Shown here one piece after another: positions 25,968 through 33,848 of a DNA stretch of 64,000 nt. The stretch comes from Planctomycetaceae bacterium. Its GTDB lineage: Bacteria > Planctomycetota > Planctomycetia > Pirellulales > Pirellulaceae. Location of the stretch: positions 1 through 64,000 of the forward strand of contig JACKHM010000007.1 in the NCBI GenBank assembly GCA_020638995.1, given 5' to 3'. The first letter of the stretch is position 1; each line of letters begins with the position of its first letter. Made by a program: the position numbers and the translations under genes. The notes under the pieces are model-generated. The model saw only the letters and a list, made by a program, of their open reading frames with translations, had not been told where the DNA came from and made no database searches.

Positions 25968-26354
25968 TCAGGCATTCGATTCGGAATGCAATGCGACGCG
26001 ATTTCCCTCGCTGTCTAGGATCAAAGCGCGAAATCCATGTGGGCCGATGGAATGAATTTCCTGGACGATGCTGCCACCGTGTTCCTCAGCCTTCGACACC
26101 GCATCGTGAATTCGTCCGTTAACATTCAGGTAGAGCAAGATCCCGCCAGACGAACTGATTTCGTCCGGTTTTGGGACCAAGCAGCCACCGTTTCCATCTT
26201 CGTGATCCATCACGGAGAACTCAAATTCGTCGAAGTTTTCCTGAGTGACCCCGATCCCCAATACCTCGGCATAGAACTTGGTCGCTCTCGTCAGGTCGGC
26301 GACCGGTATGTCGAACCACACGGCTCGATTCTTTTTGTAATTGAATTCGCCCAC
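25968..26354 (-). CDS. VOC-superfamily (glyoxalase/dioxygenase fold) protein
   Basis: This 128-residue protein with paired beta-alpha-beta-beta-beta modules begins FDIPVADLTRATKFYAEVLG, the standard VOC opening. The later ILLYLNVNGRIHDAVSKAEEHGG and FRALILDSEGNRVALHS are the second module. Function within this broad fold cannot be assigned. The start is GTG at 26354 with AAGGGAG at the right distance and one base after the stop of the RlmM-like gene. It is therefore probably translated by coupling. Confidence 0.88.
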   Translation of the reverse strand: MGEFNYKKNRAVWFDIPVADLTRATKFYAEVLGIGVTQENFDEFEFSVMDHEDGNGGCLVPKPDEISSSGGILLYLNVNGRIHDAVSKAEEHGGSIVQEIHSIGPHGFRALILDSEGNRVALHSESNA

Positions 26355-26355
26355 G

Positions 26356-27471
26356 TCATGCTCCCTTTCGTCTTCCTCGCTTGGGACCTTTGGGTTTGAA
26401 ACGCCTCATGCTGCGGTTCCTCAATGCGCAAACGCAAATCTCCTGGCGGTTGAATGCCAGTTGGCGCGCCCGCACGTGTTTGTAGCCCCACGATCGCACT
26501 CGCTCAAGATAAGTGGGGATTTGCCTTGCGAGATCCCACTCTGGCAGCTTCAACGTAAGCAACATTCCGCGGACATGAATGTCTTCGTGGGCGACGATGG
26601 CCTCGACAGAGTCGAGCGTATGATTGGGGGCGACATTTGCGTCCGCGAAAAGCCATCGAACACGAGAAAACTCGCTGCGTTTCACTTCAGCAGCTCGAGC
26701 GCGAATGTGTGCAAAGGCAGGGTTGGCAAGAATCAGTGCATCCATCTCAGCAGGATCGACGCCCAACACGTACATGCCGCGTTCCAACAACAGCTGCGCA
26801 GCTCCTCCCGGAGCACTGCCAATTTCCGCACATAGATCACCCTTTGCCATCGGCAACTGTGACCAGCGAAGTGCTTCGGCCAATTTAAGATACGCCCGAT
26901 TAATCATTTCCGTTCGTGGTTCGATTAGTGGGACTCCACCGGGCCAGCGAGTCGGCAAAGTCGCTGCGCGATGCCAGCCGATCCACCATTCATTCGGCTC
27001 GACCAGCACACAATCAAGAATCGCTTCGCCAGAGCGAGCCGTGCGATTAATGGGAGTTGGACGGTCTTGGGCGCGAACGGGACGGGCATCTCGAATCAGA
27101 ACTGCCACTTCATCCGCCAAAGGCGTTCGCCCTGGCTCGAAACCTTTCGAGCCAGGCACGGTTTCGTCGCGCTGCCAGACGTGAATGTGATCGACAGGCA
27201 ACTCCTCTAGCAGTGGCCACACTCCGTCCGCGAGTCCATTCGCCTGTTCGCCAGCTACCTTGCCGAGCGAGAATCCGTGCGTACGCGCGAATACCGAACG
27301 AATGTCGAAGTCGAGCGCAAGCTTCACCGATTCAGGAAGCTTCCAAGTTACGAAACCTGGTCGGGAGTACGACAGTCTCCAGTCGGGCCAGATTTCGGCG
27401 AACTCGATCTTGAGCGCGTTTTCGGCACCGTACTGACAACTGGTGAACAGGTACTGCGATGGAGTGTTCAA
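26356..27471 (-). CDS. RlmM/FtsJ-like ribose 2'-O-methyltransferase
   Basis: This 371-residue protein has an N-terminal THUMP-like region and a C-terminal Rossmann methyltransferase. The SAM motif is EIGSAPGGAAQLLLERG. The K-D-K-E tetrad of FtsJ-type 2'-O-methyltransferases is readable: Lys in RAYLKLAEA, Asp in FADAN, Lys in LTLKLPEW and Glu in RQEICV. This matches the 23S rRNA methyltransferase RlmM (Cm2498 in E. coli), though target identity is inferred. A basic tail (KPKGPKRGRRKG) may bind RNA. The start is TTG at 27471 with AGAGG upstream. Confidence 0.85.
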   Translation of the reverse strand: MNTPSQYLFTSCQYGAENALKIEFAEIWPDWRLSYSRPGFVTWKLPESVKLALDFDIRSVFARTHGFSLGKVAGEQANGLADGVWPLLEELPVDHIHVWQRDETVPGSKGFEPGRTPLADEVAVLIRDARPVRAQDRPTPINRTARSGEAILDCVLVEPNEWWIGWHRAATLPTRWPGGVPLIEPRTEMINRAYLKLAEALRWSQLPMAKGDLCAEIGSAPGGAAQLLLERGMYVLGVDPAEMDALILANPAFAHIRARAAEVKRSEFSRVRWLFADANVAPNHTLDSVEAIVAHEDIHVRGMLLTLKLPEWDLARQIPTYLERVRSWGYKHVRARQLAFNRQEICVCALRNRSMRRFKPKGPKRGRRKGA

Positions 27472-27603
27472 ACAAACCTCTGACGGCGGATGAGCAGAAA
27501 GCCAACTTCTGGATTCTTCAGATCGCTTACAAGACTGGCAGCGTCGCTGGAAAAGCGATACATGGGGTGACGGTTTCAGAACGCCCGGACACCGCGATGT
27601 CGC

Positions 27604-28614
27604 TCACGACACGACCCCACAGGTCTCGGCAGCGACGAGCGAAGCCAGGATTTTGCGTTTCCCCGTAAACGACCTACGGGCGTGCATGACAATGTAGTTG
27701 TCGACCAACGCGACGTCGCCGTTTTGCCACGGAACGTCAAACGTCAGCTCCTCGGCAATCTCTGCGGCCAGGATAACCGCGTCGCGGTCCAACGGACTTC
27801 CGTCCCCATGCATGATCGCCTTGGAGGGATCATTGCGGGTATCTTTCCAGCCTTTGAAGGCTGCAATCAGCTGATTGAAAAATGTTTTTCGTCCGGGTGC
27901 GACTTCCCTGACGGCCTGTAACTGTGGGGTTGTCGCACGAAGACATCCGTCGTCGAGCCATTCCCAAGTGTAGTTCAGCTCGCGCATGCGAGCTTCGGCA
28001 TCCTCGCGGGTTTCGCGTCGGAACGTGCTCTGCCAGCTTCGCCCCATTCCGGACGCTGGATCGTCGACCGAAGGCATCACGTTCGTGTACCGAAGCCCCT
28101 TTTCCTCACACGCACGCAAGAAGTCTGGGCAGCGTTCCGCCAATTTTTCGTAGAGCACATCTGATCGACAAAGCGGTGTAGCACCGCCGGTCTCGGCGGC
28201 CTGCTCGCAGAAAAACAGTAGTTTGCTTGGATAGATCGGTGTCTGTGCCATTTCATGATGCAAGTAGATCGTCACGTCGGCCGGCGCTTCGTTCGCCGAG
28301 AAGACCCGTTCTGTGAAGTTGGTTCGCACAGCATTCGACAGCGAGTCCTTGTACGCGAAATTTGGGTAATCAAATCCGCTGATAAAGGCATCGAAATCGT
28401 GGGGAGTTTTGAGCGGGAAACCGCGAAACAGAATTGCGCCATGTTGCGTGAGCTGTTCTTCGAGGGCTGTGCGCTGGCTGGCCACCCAAGCTGTCGTTGC
28501 GGCGAGCGTCGCGTCCGGCGATTGACAGGCCAGCACTAACGGGAACACCAGCCCGTCATAGTTTTGTTGATCGGGTACGGATACGGCAGCTACGCTCGGA
28601 TGTTGTTCCGACAT
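27604..28614 (-). CDS. TauD/TfdA-family Fe(II)/2-oxoglutarate oxygenase (SyrP-like)
   Basis: In this 336-residue oxygenase the facial triad can be assigned: His119 and Glu121 in YLHHEMAQ and His311 in MHARRSFTGKR, with the 2-oxoglutarate-binding Arg in the same motif. The use of Glu instead of Asp as second ligand, with GGATPLCRSDVLYEKL and RYTNVMPS, is typical of the SyrP-like group, which hydroxylates amino-acid-type substrates in secondary metabolism. The substrate is unknown. A 132-bp gap separates it from the downstream RlmM-like gene. Confidence 0.87.
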   Translation of the reverse strand: MSEQHPSVAAVSVPDQQNYDGLVFPLVLACQSPDATLAATTAWVASQRTALEEQLTQHGAILFRGFPLKTPHDFDAFISGFDYPNFAYKDSLSNAVRTNFTERVFSANEAPADVTIYLHHEMAQTPIYPSKLLFFCEQAAETGGATPLCRSDVLYEKLAERCPDFLRACEEKGLRYTNVMPSVDDPASGMGRSWQSTFRRETREDAEARMRELNYTWEWLDDGCLRATTPQLQAVREVAPGRKTFFNQLIAAFKGWKDTRNDPSKAIMHGDGSPLDRDAVILAAEIAEELTFDVPWQNGDVALVDNYIVMHARRSFTGKRKILASLVAAETCGVVS

Positions 28615-28761
28615 CTCGACCTCATTCCTTCAGTGAGTCATGTGTGAGGGGAAATACATTCTCCAGCCAAGCCTAAACAGGAGGTCTCCTTGCGGGAGCG
28701 AGGTAGGCTCACCACAATCAATGTCGCATCCGCCGTAGGTTAAGCCAAGTAGGTGTTCGCC

Positions 28762-29004
28762 ATGTCAGACACAGAATCCACGTCAGACACAGATTCGTTG
28801 CGGCTCCGCGTCGTGCAACTCGAAGAACTCTTTTCGCACCAAGAGCATCTTGTCCACCAGTTGAACGAGGCGGTTGTGGATTTGCGGAGGGAACTGGCGG
28901 TGGTCGATGCGAAATGCCGAGAGCAAGAAGGCCGACTGCGTTCGCTCAGCGAAAGCCAAGAAGCGTTTAGAGATCCGCTCGACGAAAAGCCTCCACACTA
29001 TTAA
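28762..29004 (+). CDS. slyX: SlyX-family coiled-coil protein
   Basis: This 80-residue protein from the ATG at 28762 is almost wholly a heptad-repeat coiled coil (LRLRVVQLEELFSHQEHLV onward). It ends in the family hallmark KPPHY. SlyX proteins are short and soluble, with unknown function. A GTG 9 bp earlier is an alternative start. It is followed by a small GTTC-loop hairpin and by the convergent DUF1080 gene. Confidence 0.85.
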   Translation: MSDTESTSDTDSLRLRVVQLEELFSHQEHLVHQLNEAVVDLRRELAVVDAKCREQEGRLRSLSESQEAFRDPLDEKPPHY

Positions 29005-29011
29005 CCCCTCC

Positions 29012-29025
29012 CTCGCGTTCGCGAG
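29012..29025. terminator. Hairpin between convergent slyX and DUF1080 genes
   Basis: CTCGC-GTTC-GCGAG forms a perfect 5-bp stem with a GTTC loop, 8 bp after the slyX stop. It sits inside a larger imperfect pairing of C-rich and G-rich flanks up to about 29043. No T-run follows on either side, so termination is only suggested by position. Confidence 0.3.
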
Positions 29026-29110
29026 CATCGCGGGGGAACGCTAGGGAATGGAACCGTAGTTACTCAAAAAGTGAGGAGTTATCGCTGGGAAAATTGGCGA
29101 CCGGGTCTCG

Positions 29111-29902
29111 CTAGTCGTCTAGTTCGCGCAGTTCGACTCTACGGAAATCGATGGGGTGGCTCTCCGATTGCAGCGAGATCGTTCCGCCTGACAGCATTTT
29201 GTTGCCGCCCGCTTGTTCAATCAACTTCTTTGCGTTTTCGTCTCGTTCGTCAAGTTGCGGCTTCGTGTATTCAAGCACTAGATCGCCATTGATGTAATGC
29301 TTGATCGACTTGTTGCCTCGCACCTCTACTTCGGCTGTCACCCACTGTTCACCGTGGTACGTTTTCGACGAAGAGTTTGTACAGTGCGGCTTGAACAACT
29401 CTCCCTTCATCACGACATTTGTTCCTGGCGTACAAAGATTGCCCGTCGTTCGTTTTTTCACTCCATCGCCACCAAGCAGTTGAACTTCGATCGACACGGG
29501 AAAGTCTTGATCCTTGGTCATGCTTTCGGGGGTTTGTCCGTGGATCATGATCCCGCTGTTGCGGAGTGCCCACCCGGGGCCTTCGTTGACTTGCTCTCCG
29601 ACGAAACGATACTCGACACGGATGACATAATTCTCGAACGGTTGGTGATAAAAAATGTGGCCGAATGTTTGGCCGAATTTTTCGTAGGCGTCGTAACGCA
29701 CCTTCATAAGGCCGTCTTCGACCCGAAACGTATTTCCAAAATTGTCGTCGAGGTCGTAGCCTGTCAGCTTTACCCGCCAACCATCGAGATTTTTGCCGTT
29801 GAACAACGGAATCCATTCATTCTCTGCAGCAAGCGAATTAGAAAGGATCGCGCCGGCGAATCCGACACAAGCAATCAGGAGCTTTGTAGTCCGGGCATCC
29901 AT
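29111..29902 (-). CDS. DUF1080 (3-keto-disaccharide hydrolase-type) secreted protein
   Basis: From the ATG at 29902 it has 263 residues with a signal peptide (LLIACVGFAGAILSNSLAAE). The mature part opens with WIPLFNGKNLDGWRVKL, the classic DUF1080 start of a concanavalin-like beta sandwich. Further landmarks are NSGIMIHGQ, VEVQLLGGDG-like strands and SLQSESHPIDFRRVELREL at the end. The family is abundant in planctomycetes and linked to glycoside processing; some members hydrolyse 3-keto-glycosides. An upstream in-frame start at 29995 is less likely because it precedes the signal by 31 residues. Confidence 0.92.
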   Translation of the reverse strand: MDARTTKLLIACVGFAGAILSNSLAAENEWIPLFNGKNLDGWRVKLTGYDLDDNFGNTFRVEDGLMKVRYDAYEKFGQTFGHIFYHQPFENYVIRVEYRFVGEQVNEGPGWALRNSGIMIHGQTPESMTKDQDFPVSIEVQLLGGDGVKKRTTGNLCTPGTNVVMKGELFKPHCTNSSSKTYHGEQWVTAEVEVRGNKSIKHYINGDLVLEYTKPQLDERDENAKKLIEQAGGNKMLSGGTISLQSESHPIDFRRVELRELDD

Positions 29903-30258
29903 CGTGAGGTCACCGTTCCCTTCAATGAAAATGATCTGTTGGTTACTTGCTCGTCCGTCGGAGAACGCTTGCGGGCTTTTGTGTGCGTCCAGCACCGCAC
30001 CGTCTCATACCAGAGTATTCTCTTGGATGTGTTGTGGGAAGCAACCGTCGCTATTTACAATCTAATTGGTTGTTGCAGCTTAGCTTTTGCGTCGTGTGTC
30101 ACAGGCTCTGCCAGTGCAACCCCACTTTGCAAGTCAACTTGGGAAGCACTGGCCCAACCGGTCACACCCTAACTTCCTTCTGGTTGTAATAATCTGTTAG
30201 GCATACTATCACTCCTGGCTTATAAATTAGCCTTCATCCACTACGAATCACGACACTA
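29903..30258. other. Divergent promoter region upstream of the regB-like gene
   Basis: These 356 bp have no convincing gene. They separate the minus-strand DUF1080 gene from the plus-strand sensor kinase. The part nearest the kinase (about 30180-30235) is AT-rich, with TTGTAA, TACTAT and TATAAATTAG stretches that could serve as promoter elements, but spacing is not canonical. Confidence 0.4.
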
Positions 30259-31581
30259 GTGCCAGTTCCAGCCGACGCCCGTGAAATTGATCGACTCGAA
30301 GTCAATGCATCCTGGTTACTTCGGTTGCGGTGGGTCGCAGTCGTCGGCCAATTGCTGACGATAGCGGTCGCCAGGTTTGCAATACAAGTCGATCTGGAGA
30401 CGTTGTCGCTGCTGGTCGTTGTCGGATTCACCGCGATCAGCAACGTAGCGTTTGCTTACTGGCTTCGCACGCATACTCAACTGCCGGAGCAGGTTCGAGT
30501 GCGACGCGATCCCTGGGTGCTCGCAGCCGTGATGGGTGTTGACCTGCTATCCCTAACGACACTGCTGTTCTTGTCAGGTGGTCCGGCAAATCCGTTCACG
30601 ATCTTCTTTTTCGTGAACTTGGCCCTCGCGGCGGTCGTCCTGCCCACGCGATCCAGTTGGTGTTTGCTGCTTCTGGCGATTGGCTGTCTGGGGATCTTGC
30701 TAGTCATCCACGTACCGGTTCCAGCTCTGAGCAGGCCGGTGATCCTCGGTGCGACGCTGCAGCTAACATTGCAGCAAATCGGATTGGTAGTCGGAGTGGC
30801 GTTGTGCGCGGGAGTAGCGATCTACTTCATCACACGCGTTACGCGAGAGTTGCAGGAACGTGAAGCGGACTTGCGTCAGGTCGAGTTGCAGCGGGCTCGG
30901 AGCGATCGGCTCGAAGCGTTGGCGACACTGGCAGCCGGGGCGGGGCACGAATTGGCATCACCCCTGTCAACGATCGCCGTGATCGCGAAAGATTTGCAGC
31001 TGCACCTCGATGGAACCGACGTTCCCGACACCGTGCTCGACGATATTGGATTGATTCGTAGCGAGCTGGATCACTGTCGGAAAATCCTGGACGGGATGGC
31101 CAGTGGGGCCGGTCAGTCACTGGCAGAAGAGATGCTTCCTGTGACCGGTGCGCAATTGCTCGAAGAAACTCTTGAAGGTTTGTCACGCCGTGACCGCGTC
31201 GAACTGAAACACGGCGAAACATCAGCGAAGCAACCGATTGTTGTACCTTTGACGGGGATGGCGAATGCACTGCGCGGCTTAATTCGAAACGGTCTTGATG
31301 CCAGTAATGCTGAGGAAGTCGTCGAGGTGTCGACGCAGACGCTTGGTGATTCGATCGTCATCACGATCGAGGACCGAGGTTGCGGCATGACGCCCGCCGT
31401 TCTCTCGCGGGCGGGCGAGCCCTTTTTTACGACCAAGGAACCGGGGCAAGGTATGGGGCTGGGGCTGTTTCTAACTCAGAATTTACTGCGTCGGTTGGGA
31501 GGTAGCCTGACACTCGACTCGTCGCCGGGCGTCGGTACCAAGTCCATCGTTAGGCTGCCCATCGCGAGGTGCGAGGGGTAA
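30259..31581 (+). CDS. RegB/PrrB-type redox sensor histidine kinase
   Basis: This 440-residue membrane kinase has six N-terminal hydrophobic segments. The loop GGPANPF at 107-113 matches the GGxxNPF ubiquinone-site heptapeptide of RegB. The H-box AAGAGHELASPLSTIAV has phospho-acceptor His230. Cys273 in DHCRKIL is 43 residues further on, about where RegB has its redox-active cysteine. The HATPase shows RNGLDAS, EDRGCGM and GQGMGLGLF. RegB senses the quinone pool and oxygen. The start is GTG at 30259, and I see no strong ribosome-binding site. The RegA-like partner is 94 bp downstream. Identity as a redox sensor is a family inference. Confidence 0.9.
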   Translation: MPVPADAREIDRLEVNASWLLRLRWVAVVGQLLTIAVARFAIQVDLETLSLLVVVGFTAISNVAFAYWLRTHTQLPEQVRVRRDPWVLAAVMGVDLLSLTTLLFLSGGPANPFTIFFFVNLALAAVVLPTRSSWCLLLLAIGCLGILLVIHVPVPALSRPVILGATLQLTLQQIGLVVGVALCAGVAIYFITRVTRELQEREADLRQVELQRARSDRLEALATLAAGAGHELASPLSTIAVIAKDLQLHLDGTDVPDTVLDDIGLIRSELDHCRKILDGMASGAGQSLAEEMLPVTGAQLLEETLEGLSRRDRVELKHGETSAKQPIVVPLTGMANALRGLIRNGLDASNAEEVVEVSTQTLGDSIVITIEDRGCGMTPAVLSRAGEPFFTTKEPGQGMGLGLFLTQNLLRRLGGSLTLDSSPGVGTKSIVRLPIARCEG

Positions 31582-31675
31582 GCCTGCGACAATTTACCAC
31601 ATTTTACACAGCGATATATGTTTATAAAATCATGAATAGCGATCCGATGAAAGTCGGCAACGAGGTGAGTTGAAG

Positions 31676-32254
31676 ATGATCGAACAAACAGCGTCCGTGC
31701 TATCCGCCACTTCCCAGGTTTCCCATCAGACACTGCTGTTGGTCGATGATAGTGCTGCGTTTCGTGAGCGTCTTGCGCGAGCCTTTCGTGATCGCGGTTA
31801 CGAAGTTCACACGGCAGGCAACTATGACGAAGCGATGGGTGTGGCCCAAGAAGTCGCTCCCGATATGGCTGTTGTCGATTTACGTATGCCAGGGCTGTCA
31901 GGTTTGAGCCTAGTGCGTGACTTGAAGATGCTACATCCGGAGTCACGCGTTCTGGTATTGAGCGGATTTGGTAGCATCGCAACTGCGATTGATGCGGTGC
32001 GATTGGGAGCGACGAATTTTTTACCGAAGCCCGCCGATGCGGATGACATACTCGCGGCGCTCGAAAGAGGCGAGGCCGAAGTAGCCGAAGTGCCAGAAAC
32101 CGAGCCCGAGACACCTTCGCTGGCTCGTGCCGAATGGGAACACATCCACCGCGTTCTGGCAGACTGTGGCGGCAATATCTCCGAATGTGCTCGCCGGCTC
32201 GGGATTCACCGCAGGTCACTGCAAAGGAAACTTCAGAAGCGAGCTCCTGACTAG
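31676..32254 (+). CDS. RegA/PrrA-type response regulator (receiver plus Fis-type HTH)
   Basis: From the ATG at 31676 (SD-like GAGGTG 8 bp upstream) it is 192 residues. The receiver domain has the acidic pair Asp24/Asp25, phospho-acceptor Asp68 in VVDLRMPG, and the lysine in FLPKPADADD, the last being a RegA family hallmark. A Glu/Pro linker leads to a Fis-like helix-turn-helix, ISECARRLGIHRRSLQRKL. RegA regulators control respiration, carbon and nitrogen genes in proteobacteria. It lies between its cognate kinase gene and, 18 bp downstream, a sigma factor gene, which suggests one operon. Confidence 0.92.
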   Translation: MIEQTASVLSATSQVSHQTLLLVDDSAAFRERLARAFRDRGYEVHTAGNYDEAMGVAQEVAPDMAVVDLRMPGLSGLSLVRDLKMLHPESRVLVLSGFGSIATAIDAVRLGATNFLPKPADADDILAALERGEAEVAEVPETEPETPSLARAEWEHIHRVLADCGGNISECARRLGIHRRSLQRKLQKRAPD

Positions 32255-32272
32255 CTCGCGGAAAGTACGGAA

Positions 32273-33103
32273 ATGAACGGCGCGTTGTTCTTTGCCGAAT
32301 TGCCACCGACTGAGCAACTTGACGTATCGAGCTTGCTTGCACGCAAGATAGCTTTCATTGATGGCTTGGACTATACCGCGACGGCTGATGACGACCTGAC
32401 CGATTTACATCTCGATCGGAACTCCGTACTGTCGGCCGATGCTGAGTTGCGGATATTTACTCAGATGAATCGTTGCTACTACTATGCTGCGAAATTTCAT
32501 AATCGGGACGATGGTGACGCAGACCCAATCGGCGAGGACTCGTTTGTTAGAGAATTGATGCGGGGCGACGAACTGCGAAATCAATTGTTGCTGGTCTTTC
32601 ACAAATTGACGGTTTCGATTGCCAAGAACTTTGTAAGCTCGCGTCACAGTTTGGAAGAGTTGGTAAGCGAGGGGAATGCAGCATTAATCCGAGCCATTAC
32701 GCTATTTGATCCGAGCCGTGGGTTTCGATTTAGCACGTATTCGACCTACGCCATACGGCGGTGCTTGGCGAGGTATGTTAGCTCGTCGCAACACACTTAT
32801 GCGACACCCGTGGACTTTCGAAGTGCTCCACCGCTAGCCGATCAACGCCGCTGGACCTTGCCCTACCAGCACGCGATGGAATCCGGTGTTGAATGGCTGG
32901 AGTCGGCCCTGTACGAGCTCACCGCGCGCGAACGCTATATCGTACGCTGCCGGTTTGGATGGGGACGCGAGTTCGAACCCCGAACCTTGCAAGAAATCGC
33001 CGCCGAGTTGGGGGTATCTCGCGAACGCGTGCGGCAGCTGGAAGCGAAAGCAATCCAGAAGCTGCGGCAAATCGCATCCGGCATGGATATCGCAAATCTG
33101 TAG
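32273..33103 (+). CDS. Sigma-70-family RNA polymerase sigma factor
   Basis: This 276-residue sigma factor has region 1.2-like SADAELRIFTQMNRCYYYAAKF, region 2 with EELVSEGNAALIRAITLFDP and RFSTYSTYAIRRCLARYV (2.3/2.4), then a short variable segment in place of full region 3. Region 4 is LTARERYIVRCRFG with HTH LQEIAAELGVSRERVRQLEAKA. It is a primary-like or group 2/3 factor and not an ECF. It is 18 bp after the regA-like gene, so probably co-transcribed, and might execute a redox-dependent programme. Confidence 0.9.
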   Translation: MNGALFFAELPPTEQLDVSSLLARKIAFIDGLDYTATADDDLTDLHLDRNSVLSADAELRIFTQMNRCYYYAAKFHNRDDGDADPIGEDSFVRELMRGDELRNQLLLVFHKLTVSIAKNFVSSRHSLEELVSEGNAALIRAITLFDPSRGFRFSTYSTYAIRRCLARYVSSSQHTYATPVDFRSAPPLADQRRWTLPYQHAMESGVEWLESALYELTARERYIVRCRFGWGREFEPRTLQEIAAELGVSRERVRQLEAKAIQKLRQIASGMDIANL

Positions 33104-33213
33104 AACGGATGCGAAATACGTTCGACGAATCGAGACAACGCGCAGAACTTTCGACTCTTCTTCGAACGTCGCAATATCTTTAAGTGCTATACGCGTCGCG
33201 GTACAATGCGGCG

Positions 33214-33549
33214 ATGAAAGCGATAAAAGTCCATGAGCAAGATGGTTGCAAGGTCGTCCGCTTTCAAGCCAGCAAGCTAACGGCGGACGACCAGATTCTT
33301 CACCTCAGCGACGAGCTGAAGGAAGTGCTCGAATCCGTGCCGTCTGGCTCGACTTTGGTCTTGGACTTTCAAGATGTCGAGATCGTTGCGTCCATGCTGC
33401 TAGGCGATCTCGTGACACTCAGTAAGGAGGCGTCACGGCAAAAGGTAGCTCTCCAACTTTGGCATCTGTCGTCGGACGTCTTGCGTGTTTTCAGCATGTG
33501 TCAGCTCGATCGACTATTCGACATCGTTTTTGATGAGCCGGTAGACTAA
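33214..33549 (+). CDS. STAS-domain protein (anti-sigma-factor-antagonist-like)
   Basis: From the ATG at 33214 it has 111 residues and is one STAS domain: VVRFQASKLTADDQILHLSDEL at the start, the central VLDFQDVEIVASMLLGDLVTL, and VLRVFSMCQLDRLFDIVFD at the end. In SpoIIAA-type proteins the phosphorylated serine lies at the segment where this protein has VASMLLG. This is one candidate serine, but the usual second one is absent. STAS proteins usually free sigma factors by binding anti-sigma kinases. It lies 110 bp after the sigma gene, though no anti-sigma kinase is in the window. Confidence 0.85.
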   Translation: MKAIKVHEQDGCKVVRFQASKLTADDQILHLSDELKEVLESVPSGSTLVLDFQDVEIVASMLLGDLVTLSKEASRQKVALQLWHLSSDVLRVFSMCQLDRLFDIVFDEPVD

Positions 33550-33848
33550 ACCGCCCAATCGCCAAAGCCTGGTTGTTCGGAGCAACTTGACAGCGAGTGC
33601 TTTGTCTTGAGCAGTAGATCTGCCCGCATGATCGGTCCACCGATTGATCTCGGCCGCGCAAGTTGCGATTCACATCGCTCATGGATAAGATAGCGGCTTC
33701 GCAGTTGTTCGGTCGCCGGAGTGGCTTTCGCCGCATTGAGATGCAGAACGAGTGCGGGCGGAACTGAAGGGCGGCATTTTTTACCCGAGGCAAGTCGCGA
33801 ATGTAAACGTGACCGCTAGTTGTCCCGGAAATCGGTCAGGAGTCTGTT
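33550..33848. other. Upstream region of the polyketide synthase gene
   Basis: No gene is supported in these 299 bp. A TTGACA hexamer occurs near 33587, but no matching -10 box at 16-18 bp was found. A good ribosome-binding site (CAGGAG) lies just before the PKS ATG. Confidence 0.4.

Noticed and set aside
33587..33650. TTGACA upstream of the PKS as a promoter
   Set aside because: No -10-like hexamer found at 16-18 bp, so only mentioned in the gap description.
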